Assembly: GCA_949317995.1 (NCBI GenBank)
Contig: OX439037.1
Location: forward strand, 19,766,324 to 19,830,323
Length of the DNA: 64,000 nt
Origin: Acholoe squamosa
Lineage: Eukaryota > Annelida > Polychaeta > Phyllodocida > Polynoidae
Direction of reading: 5' to 3'
Below, piece by piece: positions 19,517 through 31,735 of the stretch. The notes under the pieces were generated by a model, which saw only the letters and a program-made list of their open reading frames with translations, ran no database searches and had not been told where the DNA came from. The number at the start of each line of letters is the position of its first letter. The stretch's first letter is position 1. The translations under genes and the position numbers were made by a program.

Positions 19517-22141
19517 ATGGGGAGACTGAGAGTTTCACCCATACTGCTAACTATGCTGTTATTATATACTATAGAACCACTTACTGCAGGTTATACACCT
19601 GTGGTGAGACAAAACATAGGAGTAGTATTCAAACCTAGCCCTCAACCATTGGTCAATGGACATACAACCACAACACTGTTGTTAGCTATCCCCTACAAGA
19701 TACCTCGGGCACCCGTTACCCAAGGATCCATAAGGGATAGAATTCTCCATTTGACCACTCCTACTCTACAAGATCATACCTCTGGTCAAATTATCCAACA
19801 AGCCAAAGAGCTTGACACCTTGCTGGAAATTGCAGACAAGGAGATAAATGAAACATTAGCCTCCATCAAATTGTTCCTATTCAACCCCATAAACACATTG
19901 GACAAGGCCAAAAGAGAGGCCATACTGGGTTTTCTAGCACCCCTGTTTCGCGGTGTGCTAGGTCTAGCCACAGTAGAAGATGTAAACCAAGTAATGGGAC
20001 AGCTCAAGAACATAGATGAAATACTAAGGAAATTTGCTAAACAAGATCAGGAAGCAGCTAGTCTCATTGAAAAGATCACAGACAGACAAGATAAGTTTGT
20101 TAAAGCATACATCCAAGATAAGAAGGTACTGGACAGCACAATCAACACCATAGGTGACACCATCAACCTGTGGGCCTCTAACATGTCCAGGTCACTTGAC
20201 TCATATTCAAGGCACGAGAAAACTCAAAGGGAAAAGATGCAAGTACTAAATGATGCATTAATTATCATAGCAGCAAGAATGAATACAGTTCAATCACTGC
20301 AAAGGACAAATGCAGCCCTGAGGATGCTATCATCAGGGATCCTAACCCCTGATATAGTACCACCCTCAGACCTTGCTAGATACTTAATTGACATTAATAG
20401 CAAACTTAGGATTACACACCCTGGAGCACAAGTCGCAATTAATGACTTAGATTTCTATTATTCACAGAAGCTGACCTCATACACGTACTCAGCTCACCAT
20501 ATATATATTCATCTGGACATTATAATTCAATCTACCACCTCGACCTTCAAACTGTACCAAATGATTACATCACCCATGCCTATAGACACACAGGAGACCC
20601 CCACCAGAGGAGTCACCAAGTTGCAAACCACAACTGAGTTTCTAGCAGTATCTTACGACGAATCATTATTCATCGAATTGGACTCAGCAGACATGCAGGC
20701 ATGTGAAGGTACTACAGTAAAGGTATGCAGAGATGTAAATGGTAGAATTTATAAACACAGGCCTACATGCCCTGTAGCCATTTTTACTAACCAGGCTCAA
20801 CAGATTAAGGAACATTGCAAGTTTACAGTTTCGCCACTGCAAGCACCTACCGCCCATGCTATTTCCATTTCTGAAGATGAGTATCTGGTCACTACTAATG
20901 AACCCCATTACTTTATCAACTGCCATGGTAAAACGTCTGAAACTCGAAAAGCCCAGTCCTACTCAATCATAGGTGTACCCTGTGGGTGCAAAATCAGTGT
21001 AGGAGAATTTTCTCTTCCAAACACAAGGTTGCCCTGTAACTCAACCTTATCATTTCATTACATTCTCAAGACAATTAATTTACCATTCATGGCAGCACTT
21101 AACCAAATTACTGAAACCAAACCAGATGAAAGAGAGAATCTTCCAAATTTCCCAGTAGTAAACCTTTCTAGAACCTTAGAAAAACTACAGGAAAATCCGA
21201 TCATGGATGATATTACTCAACTAAATTTAGAGCCCTTTGCCAAAACATTATTAAAAGATGCCTCCAACCTTGATAAAGCAATGGAAACGCGCTACGTGGA
21301 ATCATACCTACGTCGAGTTACAGAGCATCCAATCTTCCAAAGCTTAGGACTCATCCTAGGGATATCAGCTCACATTTTTATAGTATACATACTACTCAAA
21401 TTATACAGGCTAGGAGGGACTGTAGCCTACCTGCCTACAGCCAAAGCATTCAGACTAGTCACCGAGCTGCCCCTACACAAATTGCTCCCAGATAAGAATC
21501 CTACCAAATTAACCCCTACAGAGGAAACCCACACCCCTTTCCTCACAATTCAGGAAACTCACACCCTGATAATTGCTATATTATTCACCCTGACCATCTA
21601 CTCAGCCTACAGAATAATGAAGTACCTTAAGAAATTTGCACAGACACACTGTGGCAAGAAAAATGTGGCCAAGCGCACAAATTCCACAATATATTTTAAA
21701 ATATATTGTGGAGACTCAAACTTCGCGCTACCCCTGAGGCCAATACCACATGAATTTGATGAGATTAAATCAGCAGCTGCCCCGACCTATAAGGATATAG
21801 TGGTTAAAACCTTCCCACTACCTAAGGCTATATTTACCTGGAATGGACCAGCAGTTATAACAACACAGAGAGGAGAATTTGCTTATCACCTCCCTCAGGT
21901 GATACACCTACCTTGGCGCACTAGGTTCAGTACCATACCAGCCCTTAAAAACAAAGGACTGTACTACTCCATGCTTCTCCAGAATGATTGTGGCACCAGC
22001 CCGGTGACCATGACAGCACTGGAAAATACAACAGATATAATTATTGACGAACAACAGGAGGAGACCGCAAGGTCAAACATGCAGACTATTGCTAATTTTC
22101 TAAACCACCAGCCCTCCCCGGTGACTGTGGAAACAGCCTAG
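19517..22141 (+). CDS. env: Element 1 env-like membrane fusion glycoprotein (F-type)
   Basis: The start is the ATG at 19517 in an excellent context (caccATGg). It is followed by a signal peptide of ~25 residues (hydrophobic LLTMLLLY). About 874 codons are present. A basic KR pair (~132-133) precedes a hydrophobic Gly-rich stretch GFLAPLFRGVLG (~138-149) and a long helical region, the layout of baculovirus F and errantivirus env proteins. The family assignment is from this pattern only. A cysteine-rich ectodomain leads to a transmembrane helix at ~609-631. Unlike most such proteins, ~240 residues follow, with a second hydrophobic helix at ~684-703 and a conserved tail. The frame has no break. 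It would make particles able to fuse with membranes if expressed. Confidence 0.7.
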   Translation: MGRLRVSPILLTMLLLYTIEPLTAGYTPVVRQNIGVVFKPSPQPLVNGHTTTTLLLAIPYKIPRAPVTQGSIRDRILHLTTPTLQDHTSGQIIQQAKELDTLLEIADKEINETLASIKLFLFNPINTLDKAKREAILGFLAPLFRGVLGLATVEDVNQVMGQLKNIDEILRKFAKQDQEAASLIEKITDRQDKFVKAYIQDKKVLDSTINTIGDTINLWASNMSRSLDSYSRHEKTQREKMQVLNDALIIIAARMNTVQSLQRTNAALRMLSSGILTPDIVPPSDLARYLIDINSKLRITHPGAQVAINDLDFYYSQKLTSYTYSAHHIYIHLDIIIQSTTSTFKLYQMITSPMPIDTQETPTRGVTKLQTTTEFLAVSYDESLFIELDSADMQACEGTTVKVCRDVNGRIYKHRPTCPVAIFTNQAQQIKEHCKFTVSPLQAPTAHAISISEDEYLVTTNEPHYFINCHGKTSETRKAQSYSIIGVPCGCKISVGEFSLPNTRLPCNSTLSFHYILKTINLPFMAALNQITETKPDERENLPNFPVVNLSRTLEKLQENPIMDDITQLNLEPFAKTLLKDASNLDKAMETRYVESYLRRVTEHPIFQSLGLILGISAHIFIVYILLKLYRLGGTVAYLPTAKAFRLVTELPLHKLLPDKNPTKLTPTEETHTPFLTIQETHTLIIAILFTLTIYSAYRIMKYLKKFAQTHCGKKNVAKRTNSTIYFKIYCGDSNFALPLRPIPHEFDEIKSAAAPTYKDIVVKTFPLPKAIFTWNGPAVITTQRGEFAYHLPQVIHLPWRTRFSTIPALKNKGLYYSMLLQNDCGTSPVTMTALENTTDIIIDEQQEETARSNMQTIANFLNHQPSPVTVETA

Positions 22142-22292
22142 ACTGCCCACAGCCTAGACTGCCCCCCAGTCCACCACCAGGAGACAACATATCAAGAGAC
22201 AGTATTCAGAACTTTTCGGACAATTTGCCGGCCCTGAAAAGGGCCTTTGGGATGGCGGGTTTTTACACCCTAGGTTTCAGTCAGTCGGGATC

Positions 22293-22772
22293 CTACCACA
22301 GATCCTCGGGTTCAACATCGATGGGAGAGTCCGAGTCCGAGTCCGAGCCATACATATGGCCGTGATCCTGGTCCCACTCAACGAGCCGGGCCTCCATCAT
22401 CCCCAGTCCATACTCGGCGGCCATGGATGGATCCCCGGATGCCGCGAGATCGATGAAGGACACGGCCAACAAATAATCCCACAAGACTCGCTCCCGCGGT
22501 CCGAAGTTCGAGTCCATGGGCCAGAACCCTAGATTACTCAAGGCCCTAGCCAAAAGGGCCACAGTGGCCCCCCGACGCAAGGCTGAGCCCAAGAAATATT
22601 GGCAGGAATACATGTCCACCAACACATCTCCATGCTCACTGATCTCTCTGAAATTCCTCACTATGTAACCATAGTGTATGGTCTGGTTGGCCTCCACCAG
22701 GGCCCTAGCCGGACTCCCCACCACCATCACCTGGGAGACAGGCAAAGCAAAGATAGTTTGAAGGTGGGCCAT
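22293..22772 (-). CDS. Antisense GC-rich ORF within element 1, function unknown
   Basis: This is a 159-codon frame from ATG 22772, opposite to the element. It remains open further upstream without a better ATG. It is much more GC-rich than gag, pol or env, with G/C at most third positions, like the host exons at the left edge of the window. The peptide has ordinary globular composition (YGYIVRNFREISEHGDV, FWPMDSNFGPRERVLW) and an acidic Ser/Asp tail (GSDSDSDSPIDVEPEDLW). A strong splice-acceptor-like sequence, TTTGCCTGTCTCCCAG, precedes an in-frame ATG at 22727, so it may be an exon. No family is recognised. It could be a captured host exon or an antisense accessory gene. Confidence 0.45.
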   Translation of the reverse strand: MAHLQTIFALPVSQVMVVGSPARALVEANQTIHYGYIVRNFREISEHGDVLVDMYSCQYFLGSALRRGATVALLARALSNLGFWPMDSNFGPRERVLWDYLLAVSFIDLAASGDPSMAAEYGLGMMEARLVEWDQDHGHMYGSDSDSDSPIDVEPEDLW

Positions 22773-23539
22773 GGTGTGACAGCAGAGGTTTCCAGAGAGG
22801 AAATGATACTCCAATACCAGCCACCCACTCCTTAAATGGACACACACACACCCCCCCCCCCCACCCTGAACTGTCCACTGACACCAAGCTAGGCACTGCC
22901 ACAGACACATGCCAGAATCGGGCACCTAACACCTCAAGTGCCACCACTGCATGAGCACATCAGGGAGGAGACTCACATCTCACTCCTGACACACCTCCAC
23001 TGTCAATGAAATTATCAAAGTATTAGAAAAAAATTTTAGAAAAAAAATATATACACAGCCACTTGTTGATGTATAATATGAAAATCTATGGTATTCTCAC
23101 AAAATCGATGATTAATGCGCGCATATACGTGCAAAATTGCGAAATTGCAATTTAAAAATTGTAAATTGTACAAATCCAACACAAATATACATGAATGCAG
23201 GTAGATAACTAGGACAGTTCTTGTACCCACTAGCACTTGTATACTATACCAAGGTTTACTTAAAGTAACACACTTTAGGTATCCAAGAAAATTGTTGGAA
23301 AAATGAATGAAAAAAAAAAAAAAAATTGTTGACATGAAAAATGTTTACTTAAGATACTCACCAAATAATCTCTTTCAGGGACACATACTCAAGAAGGCTA
23401 GGGAAAAGTCAATTAAGCAGCGGCCCACTGCCGAAATTGCCAATTAATACACCCATATAGCAAAATCAAAGAGTAACTCAGAGACAAACAAGCCTATTGT
23501 ACATAAAGTACTTTGTTTTTCCGGTCCTCGGAAAAATTT

Positions 23540-24190
23540 GTCTCAAATCCCAAAAATTGTAGAGTGTAAACTAGATTGTACGCTTGTTCCCAATTTGCAC
23601 ACTAAAGTTGTATGTTTGCATACCAGATTGTACGCTTGTACCCAATTTGTACACTAAAGTTGTATGTTTGCATACCAGATTGTACGCTTGTACCCAATTT
23701 GCACACTAAAATTGTATGTTTGCACACCAGATTGTACGCTTGTACCCAATTTGCACACTAAAATTGTATGTTTGCACACTAGATTGTAAGTTTGTACCCA
23801 ATTTACACACTTGAATTGTATGTTGCACATTATACTGTATGTCTGTACCCAATTCATACACTGAAATCAGATTTTTTTTTTAGAAATCAACATTTCTATG
23901 TGTATCCAAGCTGTACGCAAAATTATATATGTACATACAGAAATTATCAATCGAACGCAAAATTATATATTGGTATACTAAAAATTGCCAAATGTACGCG
24001 AAATTATATATTTGCACACTAAAATTGCCAAATGTACGCGAAATTATATATTTGCACACTAAAATTGCCAAATATACGCGAAAATTATATATTTGCACAC
24101 TTAAATTGCCAAATGTACGCAAAAATTATATATTTGCATACTGAAATTGTCAATTGAACGCAATTACACGCGAAATTGTAAATTTGCACA
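23540..24190. repeat. AT-rich minisatellites in element 1 3' region
   Basis: About 23570-23840 repeats a ~60-bp unit (attgtatgtttgcacaccag, tgtacgcttgtacccaattt). About 23970-24160 repeats a ~58-bp unit (aaattgccaaatgtacgcg, aaattatatatttgcacac). Open frames through them on either strand are repeat artefacts. Similar gtac/caattt-rich repeats occur in the decayed relative at 60900-61400. Confidence 0.75.
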
Positions 24191-24537
24191 CTAAAATTGT
24201 CATTTATGTTCAATTTGCACGCTAAATTGAACATTGAATGCCAAAATCGCACACTATTTGCCAAATTGTATGTTGTACATAAAAATGGAAAATTGTACCC
24301 AAAATTGATGTTACATAAGCAAATAAGCTCAGGTATGGTAAGATATAGAAACTCGGAAATGTACTTATACCCAGGAGAAAATTGTTTATACTGACAAAGC
24401 TCTACCACAAAAATTGCATTTGAAGCACTCCCCATCACTTCAAATCCTCTTACAAACAGTATATAACTCCAAAATAAGGTAAAAATTGTATAAATTGTAC
24501 ATTCCCTCGGCGAAATGACGGAGTTTCGCATTCTCTC

Positions 24538-24550
24538 GGGGGAGAGGGAG
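24538..24550 (+). promoter_or_regulatory. Polypurine tract of element 1
   Basis: gggggagagggag lies five bases before the 3' LTR and is the expected primer site for plus-strand DNA synthesis. Confidence 0.65.
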
Positions 24551-24555
24551 TATTC

Positions 24556-25905
24556 TATCATATACCATTTTATTATTCCATAAATTCTAACATATTTTGT
24601 ATTAATCAAAGAATATCTATGAAATTAATACAGAGGTTGGTTCTAAGAGCTATAAGAGCGCTCAAACTTTGTATAAGAGCATTCATGCCCCACTGCACAC
24701 CAGCCAGAGTCAGTTAGACAGAGTTCCTGACATCAAAGGCTCCGACCTAATGGTTCACTGCACAATAAAATAAAAATGAGGGTCTCAGTGTGCGACCTCA
24801 TGGTCCAGTGCACAAACTAATAAGTTGTAAGTGAATGCAACCGGCCGTCACGGGTGCCTGAGCACCGCTGACGCCGTCATGAGTGTCTGAGCACTCTAAT
24901 AACTGAACAATGGGTTACATAAGCACGAGGCCATAACCGTCCGGTTGCTCTAGCGTCGCTCCTGAGCGAGCTAGGTCAAATATCAAAGCATTTATGGAAA
25001 GCCCATAATTAGACGGTCAGAATGAGCCCAAGATCAAGGCGGAACTCCCATTATTAAGGAAGTTACGCCATGGAGACTGAATGGAGCTCCGAGTGCACTA
25101 CAGACAAACCGGCGGGTGTTACGCGCCTATCCAGCGGGCAGTTTAAACTTGGCATATTCAACTCCGCGCATGCGCAAAATGGTGGATGTAGCTGCGTAAA
25201 CGACCGAGTTATGAGGGTTTGAAGTTACAGAACCGACCAAGACAATGGGGGACACAGCGGCGCCCATGGGGGTCCTTTGTGCACCCAGTGACACATGAAA
25301 GGCTCCCCTCTAACAATTGTAGAGTTAGGCAGATGCTACTGGCCCCAGTCAGTCTGGAGGTGCTTTTCCAAGATTTGCTACAAATAGCCTGTCTGCACCT
25401 CCAGGAGGACAGAACACCAAGAACCGCTCTAGAGGTAACATCTCCAGTCATCTCCTGCTACCTGCTATACCACTGCACTATGGTGAAACTATGCTAGACA
25501 GGCATTGGTTCCTATCATTAGTGGCCAGGGGGTATCTTCCTCAAGACTTCCACCAGAGGGTAAAGTTATTCATTATTACATTATTCCTCTAAGCAGCAGG
25601 CCAGGAGCTAGGTGTGGGAACCCACCTAGAACTATGCTGGACATTGTATTATTATTACCTCACAGGTGGAGTGGAACAGAACATTATACTTTATAACTTA
25701 CTGTATTTTTACTGTATGTACAAATTACCTACATACTAACTACTGTATGATTGATATTTCTTACATGTTGCCTAAAGCTGAATAAACCAGTGACAACTGG
25801 AAATAACACTATTTTATGAGAGCTTAATGTATTTACACTATATACCACTAGTCTTATGATATTTCTCATATGACAACTTGATCATGCACAATCACTAGTA
25901 TGACA
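24556..25905 (+). repeat. 3' LTR of element 1
   Basis: Direct copy of the 5' LTR at a constant offset of 14769. By eye there are fewer than 20 substitutions, several clustered near the promoter-like segment (for example ggtggatg for ggcggctg), and no net length change. It is followed by the target duplication ctag (25906-25909). Confidence 0.9.
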
Positions 25906-28900
25906 CTAGGATATGATATAATCTCAGACATCAGAGTAGGGGCTAGACCCCTGCTTTGTGGAGTATTCAGTTAGATTCGGACTGAGTATGACACCATGCC
26001 TGAGCCTTGTGCCATACTCATGCTGATCCCTTTCCCCAATGTGTGGCATTGAAGCAGGCTCAGCATGAATATGGCATTTCAGGGGTGAGCCTCTAGCGGA
26101 GGCTCTCATGATACTCAGGCAGCGCCAGAAACTAGGTGAAACTCAGGCCGATGCTCTTTTTGTCGTCATTGTACGCTATTGTCATTGGTAAGAGCTTCAT
26201 GAATGACAAAGGCACTAGTGATGAGGCTGTGGCTTATATGATAATCAGATGCCAGGTGCAACTTATCCTATGAAATCAACTCAGGCAAGGGGTGTGTATT
26301 AATCACTTAACAGCAATACTAAACCTGTATATTTTTAAGCTGCATACAAAGCGTACAGAACCTATATAAAATTGGTGTTGCAGCTCATATGCTAGTGCCA
26401 TTCATATACCGGAGTTTACAGTATATTTTGGCCTCTCTTAATTTTCATTACTCAGATGTCAATAGTGTGTTAACTCAATACCCCACACTATGCTTATGAG
26501 GTACACCCCACATATGAGGTGTCCAGACTCTGTGTTCCAGGGAATCCTTGGACTTGATTTTCTCAACAGTTTTAGTACTGTTCTATCTCAAAATATCCGT
26601 GCGTATAAGGTGTACCCCCAAGTTTTGCTGATGCTCTGAGGTGCAGTAGATGTCAGTTTCCACAATGATTCCATGTACTGCCAGAAGCCCTAATTTCTTG
26701 GATTATTAGTGTACAACAAATGGTTACATTTAGACTGGCAATGCTGGACTGCGGTGGAATTTCTTCAGTTTAGAAAGTCACTGAAGTCCCTTTACTAGGA
26801 TGGCAGTTGGGCCACTAATTGATTGTTGCAAGAAGTGATCTACAAACTGAGAGATGCCTTCATTGTGGCAACCAATGGTGGAGACTATGGGCCTGCCCGG
26901 GAGTGGGAGTTGATTTCTGTATTTGAACTATGTATTTTTGTGTAAAACATTTCCTGTTTTTGATAGGTTGATGATGTGTTGAGGTGAGCTCACTGTTTTG
27001 CAATTGATAAAACTTTCTGTCACTTGGTTGTCAGAGACCTTCTCTAATATAATCTGAGCAATTTTGAGCCATATCAGAAGAGCCCTTTTGAGCTTTTTTT
27101 GATAATTGTTTCTTTGTCTTAGAATATAGTATTTCTAGCTGAATTTTCTGCTGCAGTTATGAATGAGCTGTGGGCTTTGTGATTCCCAAGTGGATGAATA
27201 ATTGAATTTATTGTTACATAAGGGAACTTAAATTTAAGTTGAGAATTCCAGTGCCTTTGCCTTTTTCGTCACAATTGTCTCATTGAATTATTGGTAGAAT
27301 CGAATTATTTGTAGAATTAAATTTGGAGATGGCCAACTCGTTTAATACTGAGATGGAATATAAAGAGCCCTCAAAGAGTACCAGCATGGTCTGAGGAGGC
27401 CTGGGCAGCAGTCATAGCTTCTTGTGCCTTAAAGGAAAAGACCACTTAAAAGAAAAGACCAATCCTTTTCATGATGCTCCATTTCAGGACATTTACACAT
27501 TGAATCAATAGCTATAATAGCAGATATGATACAATGAATGCCACAGTATTCTTTATTCAATATAGCCTACCGAGTAAAGTCATCATGAAAATAGGGTGGT
27601 CTTTTCTTTTAACCTTCTGCAAGTATTTTCTTGTGCCAATCAGCGCAAAACATGCTGCAGCTGCCGATTATATAGTATGGCACGATGATGGTGTCTACAC
27701 TGTTCTCAGAAAATCGGAGGTAAACAGCACAAATTTGTGGGGGATAAATGTTCTGATCATGATCCAGACGCCTCAAAGGGAAAAGAGCTTTTGTGTGTGT
27801 CCCCATGTACCAATTCTGGCTAAGTACTTGTTCAAGGCCAGCTAACGAATAGTGACCTAATATCTATACACTTCTTCAGAGTCAGCCATCAAACACTGAG
27901 ATCTCTGGAATACCCACACTATAACAAAACATTACAAAATTGTCACAGATTGTTGTTGGCTAATCAATTTGCAAACATAATAATATCATACGAGACATAA
28001 TTTATTATCATGGTAAAATTTGAGAGTAGCATAAATTTGATTGTTTATCATGAAAGGTTTAGGGGGCTAAAACAGCTGCCCTACTTTTTGATGGCCCTGC
28101 AAGCCCCCCCCCCTTTCCTATGCCCCTATGACAAACATTAAACTATATGTAGTATAAGATTTTTGGGCAACCCTTGATAGGTCAGTCACTACAAAATGTG
28201 TAGCTCAAACACTTGCCATGGGTAACAATAAAGGGACATTCACCACTGATTGTTGCCTGTGTGGTATTGGCGCCCCAGTACCCTGGAGTGTGACTACACT
28301 CTGAGGCCCAATAGTAAATATACAGCACATCGTCATGTACTGGGTATGGGGCTATTTACTGTAGAGTCATTAGGTTTCTACTGACAGCACTTCTTACTGT
28401 TTTCTAAAAATAAAAGCAAAGTGCTGTAAATAGCATGGCGTGGTATTACATTGCAGTTCAAAAGTGTCATCATCTCAGCTACCATTTATACTACCTTAAT
28501 CAGCCTCCCTGGGAGCTGTTTAACCTCTCCACCCTCACATGTGTGATTGGCCTTGGGAGTCATGAGGTCAGTTGCATAGTGACAAGGCATTTCCAGCTGT
28601 GTCTGTTGGAGCCATTATCTCACCCAGGAGATGGCTTAGTCTGACATAAGTTAGACAGAAACATTCTAGTCATGATCAGCTTCATGTGAACACAGAAAAC
28701 ATGCCGCCACCTAGAACTCGTCAATACAGACGAGTTTAGGGTAGTCAAGGTCAAATGACCACCTAAACTCGTCATACTGACAATAGAAAGTCATCATACT
28801 GACGACTTAGGTGGTCAGGATGACGACCTAAAGTCACCACTTTGACCACCTAAAGCTGTAGTTTTAGGTATCGTCAACCTGAGGACTTAAAGTTGTCTGC

Positions 28901-29615
28901 ACTGACTAGTTTCGTTCCTCTCAGTTTTTCAGTGAATGAATAATGATTCCTAGCATCTCTGTCCAAGAAGTATACCACATACTGTGGATTTGATTTAGGG
29001 TATGTAAGATGGAATTATGAAATATGATGTTCATCAAATAAAATCTGACATACTGATAAGCCCGGCTGATAAGTCAAATGGGAAAGTATAAACCTACAAC
29101 TGAATACTTTTTGTACTTTAGACTACATACATGCAATTAAACTGCATTTACATTAATTATCCTTATGGGAACTGTTTTATGATACGTGAGATGTTGCTAG
29201 GATTATGTTTGCAGATCACCAGTCCTTATAAAGGTCCCGTGTATCTCGTTGATCCACATTTCTTCAAACATTCTGATGACCTGGCGCACTCCCTGTGGGG
29301 AAGGAAATTTGATCCCAGAATGAATTCTAGGAACAATAATATCATAGTGACACCTTTATAGTTTATTTTTGGTGAATTCATTGATTCGCTTCGACAAAAT
29401 ACACCTTAACACCCTACCTTAAAGCCAGTCCAGAAGATTCCCAGAAAAGCATGTTTTAAAACTGTCTGAAATAGGCACAACAGGCCATTAAATCTTTTAA
29501 ATTCTTAGTAGGGACCATTTTGATCGTAGGCAAGTCAAACCCTAAGAAGAATGCAAGGTGTGCTCCCTAGAACTAATGGTGGGTAAGGCTTCCGGTCATG
29601 AGCTTCCCCTAACAA

Positions 29616-29616
<1 letters not shown>

Positions 29617-29670
<54 letters not shown>
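29617..29670. repeat. TA microsatellite
   Basis: About 27 TA units. Open frames across it are artefacts. Confidence 0.85.
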
Positions 29671-29672
<2 letters not shown>

Positions 29673-31361
29673 CTTTATCCTAACATTGCATAGGCCCGGG
29701 AAGGGGTGGTTAAATGTCAATGAGATTATAAAAAGCCTAACTTTTGAACTTATTATGATAGGAAGTTGCTTTAAAAACTAACATGCTCCTCTCAGTGAGC
29801 TGTAGCTGATAGTCCAGATATGAGCGCAATCTATCTAACCACCTGTGCATTGTATTATGAACCTAAAAAATCATATACAACACATTTAAGACATGGTGAA
29901 TGCGCCTGTCACATCTAAAATTATGCTTGTCTAACAATTAACTAAGATCCTGAAGGACAAAGATAACCTATGAATTCAAAAGATTCTCATTCGTAATACA
30001 TCATGCATTATCATCCAAATAGCTAAGGTCTAAGGGACTTTAGAATCAAATGATTTTGCGTGAGTGAATACTGTTTCATTAGGGATGGCTTTAGTTCAGA
30101 ATCATGTGACACAGAAGATAGGTCCCACTTTATTTGTGGCCTCAACTAGACATGCTCAGTCACATATTATTCATTATCCGCTACAATATCATTGCCAGTA
30201 AGATGCTCTCTATTCAGTACTCAGCTTTAGTCTCTGTGTTCAGAGGTTCTTAGAAGGCAGGGGCACCTTGGGCACACCAGAAATATTAATAATATTATAG
30301 GGAGACAGTATTTGTATGGTAGACGAATTTCGACAAATTTATTCCAGACTCCAGAGTCTAGAATTTAGAGTATTTACATCTGTGGTTAGGATATACATTG
30401 TATAAATTGTTGAACTGTCCAAAAAAGACTGGCCATTTTAACAATTCTGTGTACCTGGGGCCTAGGAAACGGCATTTCAGTCGTCCTTGACTGTCTCTTT
30501 ACACGATGAAAGGATAGACATTTTAACTACTACTTAAAGTTGAGCTAATGAAGAGTAACATTTTCTGCAAATACTAATCTATCAATATACTACTTCATGG
30601 TCATCTGATGAAGTTTCCCATATGGTAGAGTCATTTGACATTTGCACACTCACTGAAAAATGTCTTCCTGACAAAATGACATGTATATCCATGTCAACTT
30701 GATTTGACACATACAGCACATGTCATTGGGACATGGCACATATGTCATCATGACAACTGTCTTCATTACGCATGTCAAGTGGAGTTGATGAACCAAATGT
30801 AACAGTGTCAACCTCATTCAACATGCCTTTCTTGCATGTCATGTGGGAGACAATCGTGACCTGTGCTCTGTGGCTGCTCATCATACAGACCATTAGAAAG
30901 TCACATTTGCTATGCATATTGAAGTAGGTATCCTACATATATTTTTTTTAAATGCACAACATGGGTAGTTGAGACTGGTTCCACTAGAAAGCTTGGAAGG
31001 TTTGGAATTCATTGGTATTTCAGGTCATGTTAAAATCCTTGGGGAAATTGCATTATGGTGAATAATAATTTCATGAGTGAAGGTTGGCCCTCAAAATGAC
31101 ACCCTTTGCTCGTATCCAGTGTAGAATTTCAAGATACTCATTGAAAGTGTAGAATTTCAAGATACTCATTGAAAGAATCACAATAAGTTATGTTGCAGTT
31201 ACCCCCAATAATTAGTATTATCACTTTGCAAACATCCTGCTTGCGACTACCTCACATACCCAGTGTTAATGCCATCATGCAGGCACAGCAGCACCATTGC
31301 TACCATCTAAAGTGGGGTATACACAGGCACTTTTTGCCCCGACCTGACCCATCCCATCCCA

Positions 31362-31735
31362 TCTCAACTGGAGGCAACGTGGTGTTTTATCAATACAATA
31401 ACCCCTTACAGACAACATGATCTTTTATTAATCCTACCTTACAATAACCCCTTACAGGCAACATGATGTTTTATTGCTTATACCATACCATAACCCATTA
31501 CAGGCAACATGACATTTTGTAAACTGTACCAAACAATAACCCTGTACAGGCAACATAATGTTTTATTGGTTGTACCATAACATAACCCGTTACAGGCAAT
31601 ATGGTGTTTTATTAATCATACAATACAATAAACCCTTACAGGCAACATGATGTTTTATTGGTTGTACCATACAATAACCCTTTACAGGCAACATGGTGTT
31701 TTATTGGTTGTACCATACAAGAACCCTTTATAACA
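31362..31735. repeat. 46-bp minisatellite
   Basis: Seven to eight copies. The phrase acaggcaacat (or a one-base variant) recurs at 31408, 31454, 31500, 31546, 31592, 31638 and 31684, exactly 46 bp apart. The unit includes gatgttttattggttgtacc. Confidence 0.85.

Larger units (their letters stand above)
22142..24555 (+). other. Element 1 3' untranslated region
   Basis: This 2.4-kb stretch lies between env and the 3' LTR. On the + strand it has no supported gene. Its first ~700 bp is GC-rich and carries an antisense ORF (22293-22772). From ~23030 it is AT-rich with poly-A and poly-C runs, then the minisatellites at 23540-24190, and it ends in a polypurine tract. A decayed homologue of 23390-24540 lies at 60270-61730. 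Confidence 0.6.
9787..25905 (+). mobile_element. Element 1: env-bearing Ty3/gypsy-like LTR retroelement, ~16.1 kb
   Basis: Two 1350-bp direct LTRs (offset 14769, no net indel, roughly 1-1.5% different by eye) bracket gag, protease, RT, RNase H, integrase and an env-like gene in that order on the + strand. The duplicated target ctag lies at 9783-9786 and 25906-25909. The LTR ends could shift by two bases if a TG start at 9789 is preferred. The RNase H-before-integrase order and the DTG, YLDD and D-x59-D-x35-E motifs place it in Metaviridae. Unusual points are its size, a 20-bp tandem array in the leader, a prion-like gag tail, an antisense GC-rich ORF and AT-rich 3' minisatellites. Two single-base frame breaks suggest this copy is not autonomous now. 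Confidence 0.9.

Noticed and set aside
22240-22330. 3' end of env extending into a second gene on the + strand
   Set aside because: The + strand frames are short here; the GC-rich coding signal belongs to the minus strand.
24085-24609. 174-residue minus-strand ORF across the element 1 3' end
   Set aside because: It runs through AT-rich minisatellites, the polypurine tract and into the LTR; a repeat artefact.
27534-27845. 103-residue ORF
   Set aside because: No recognisable motif or GC shift compared with its surroundings; likely random.
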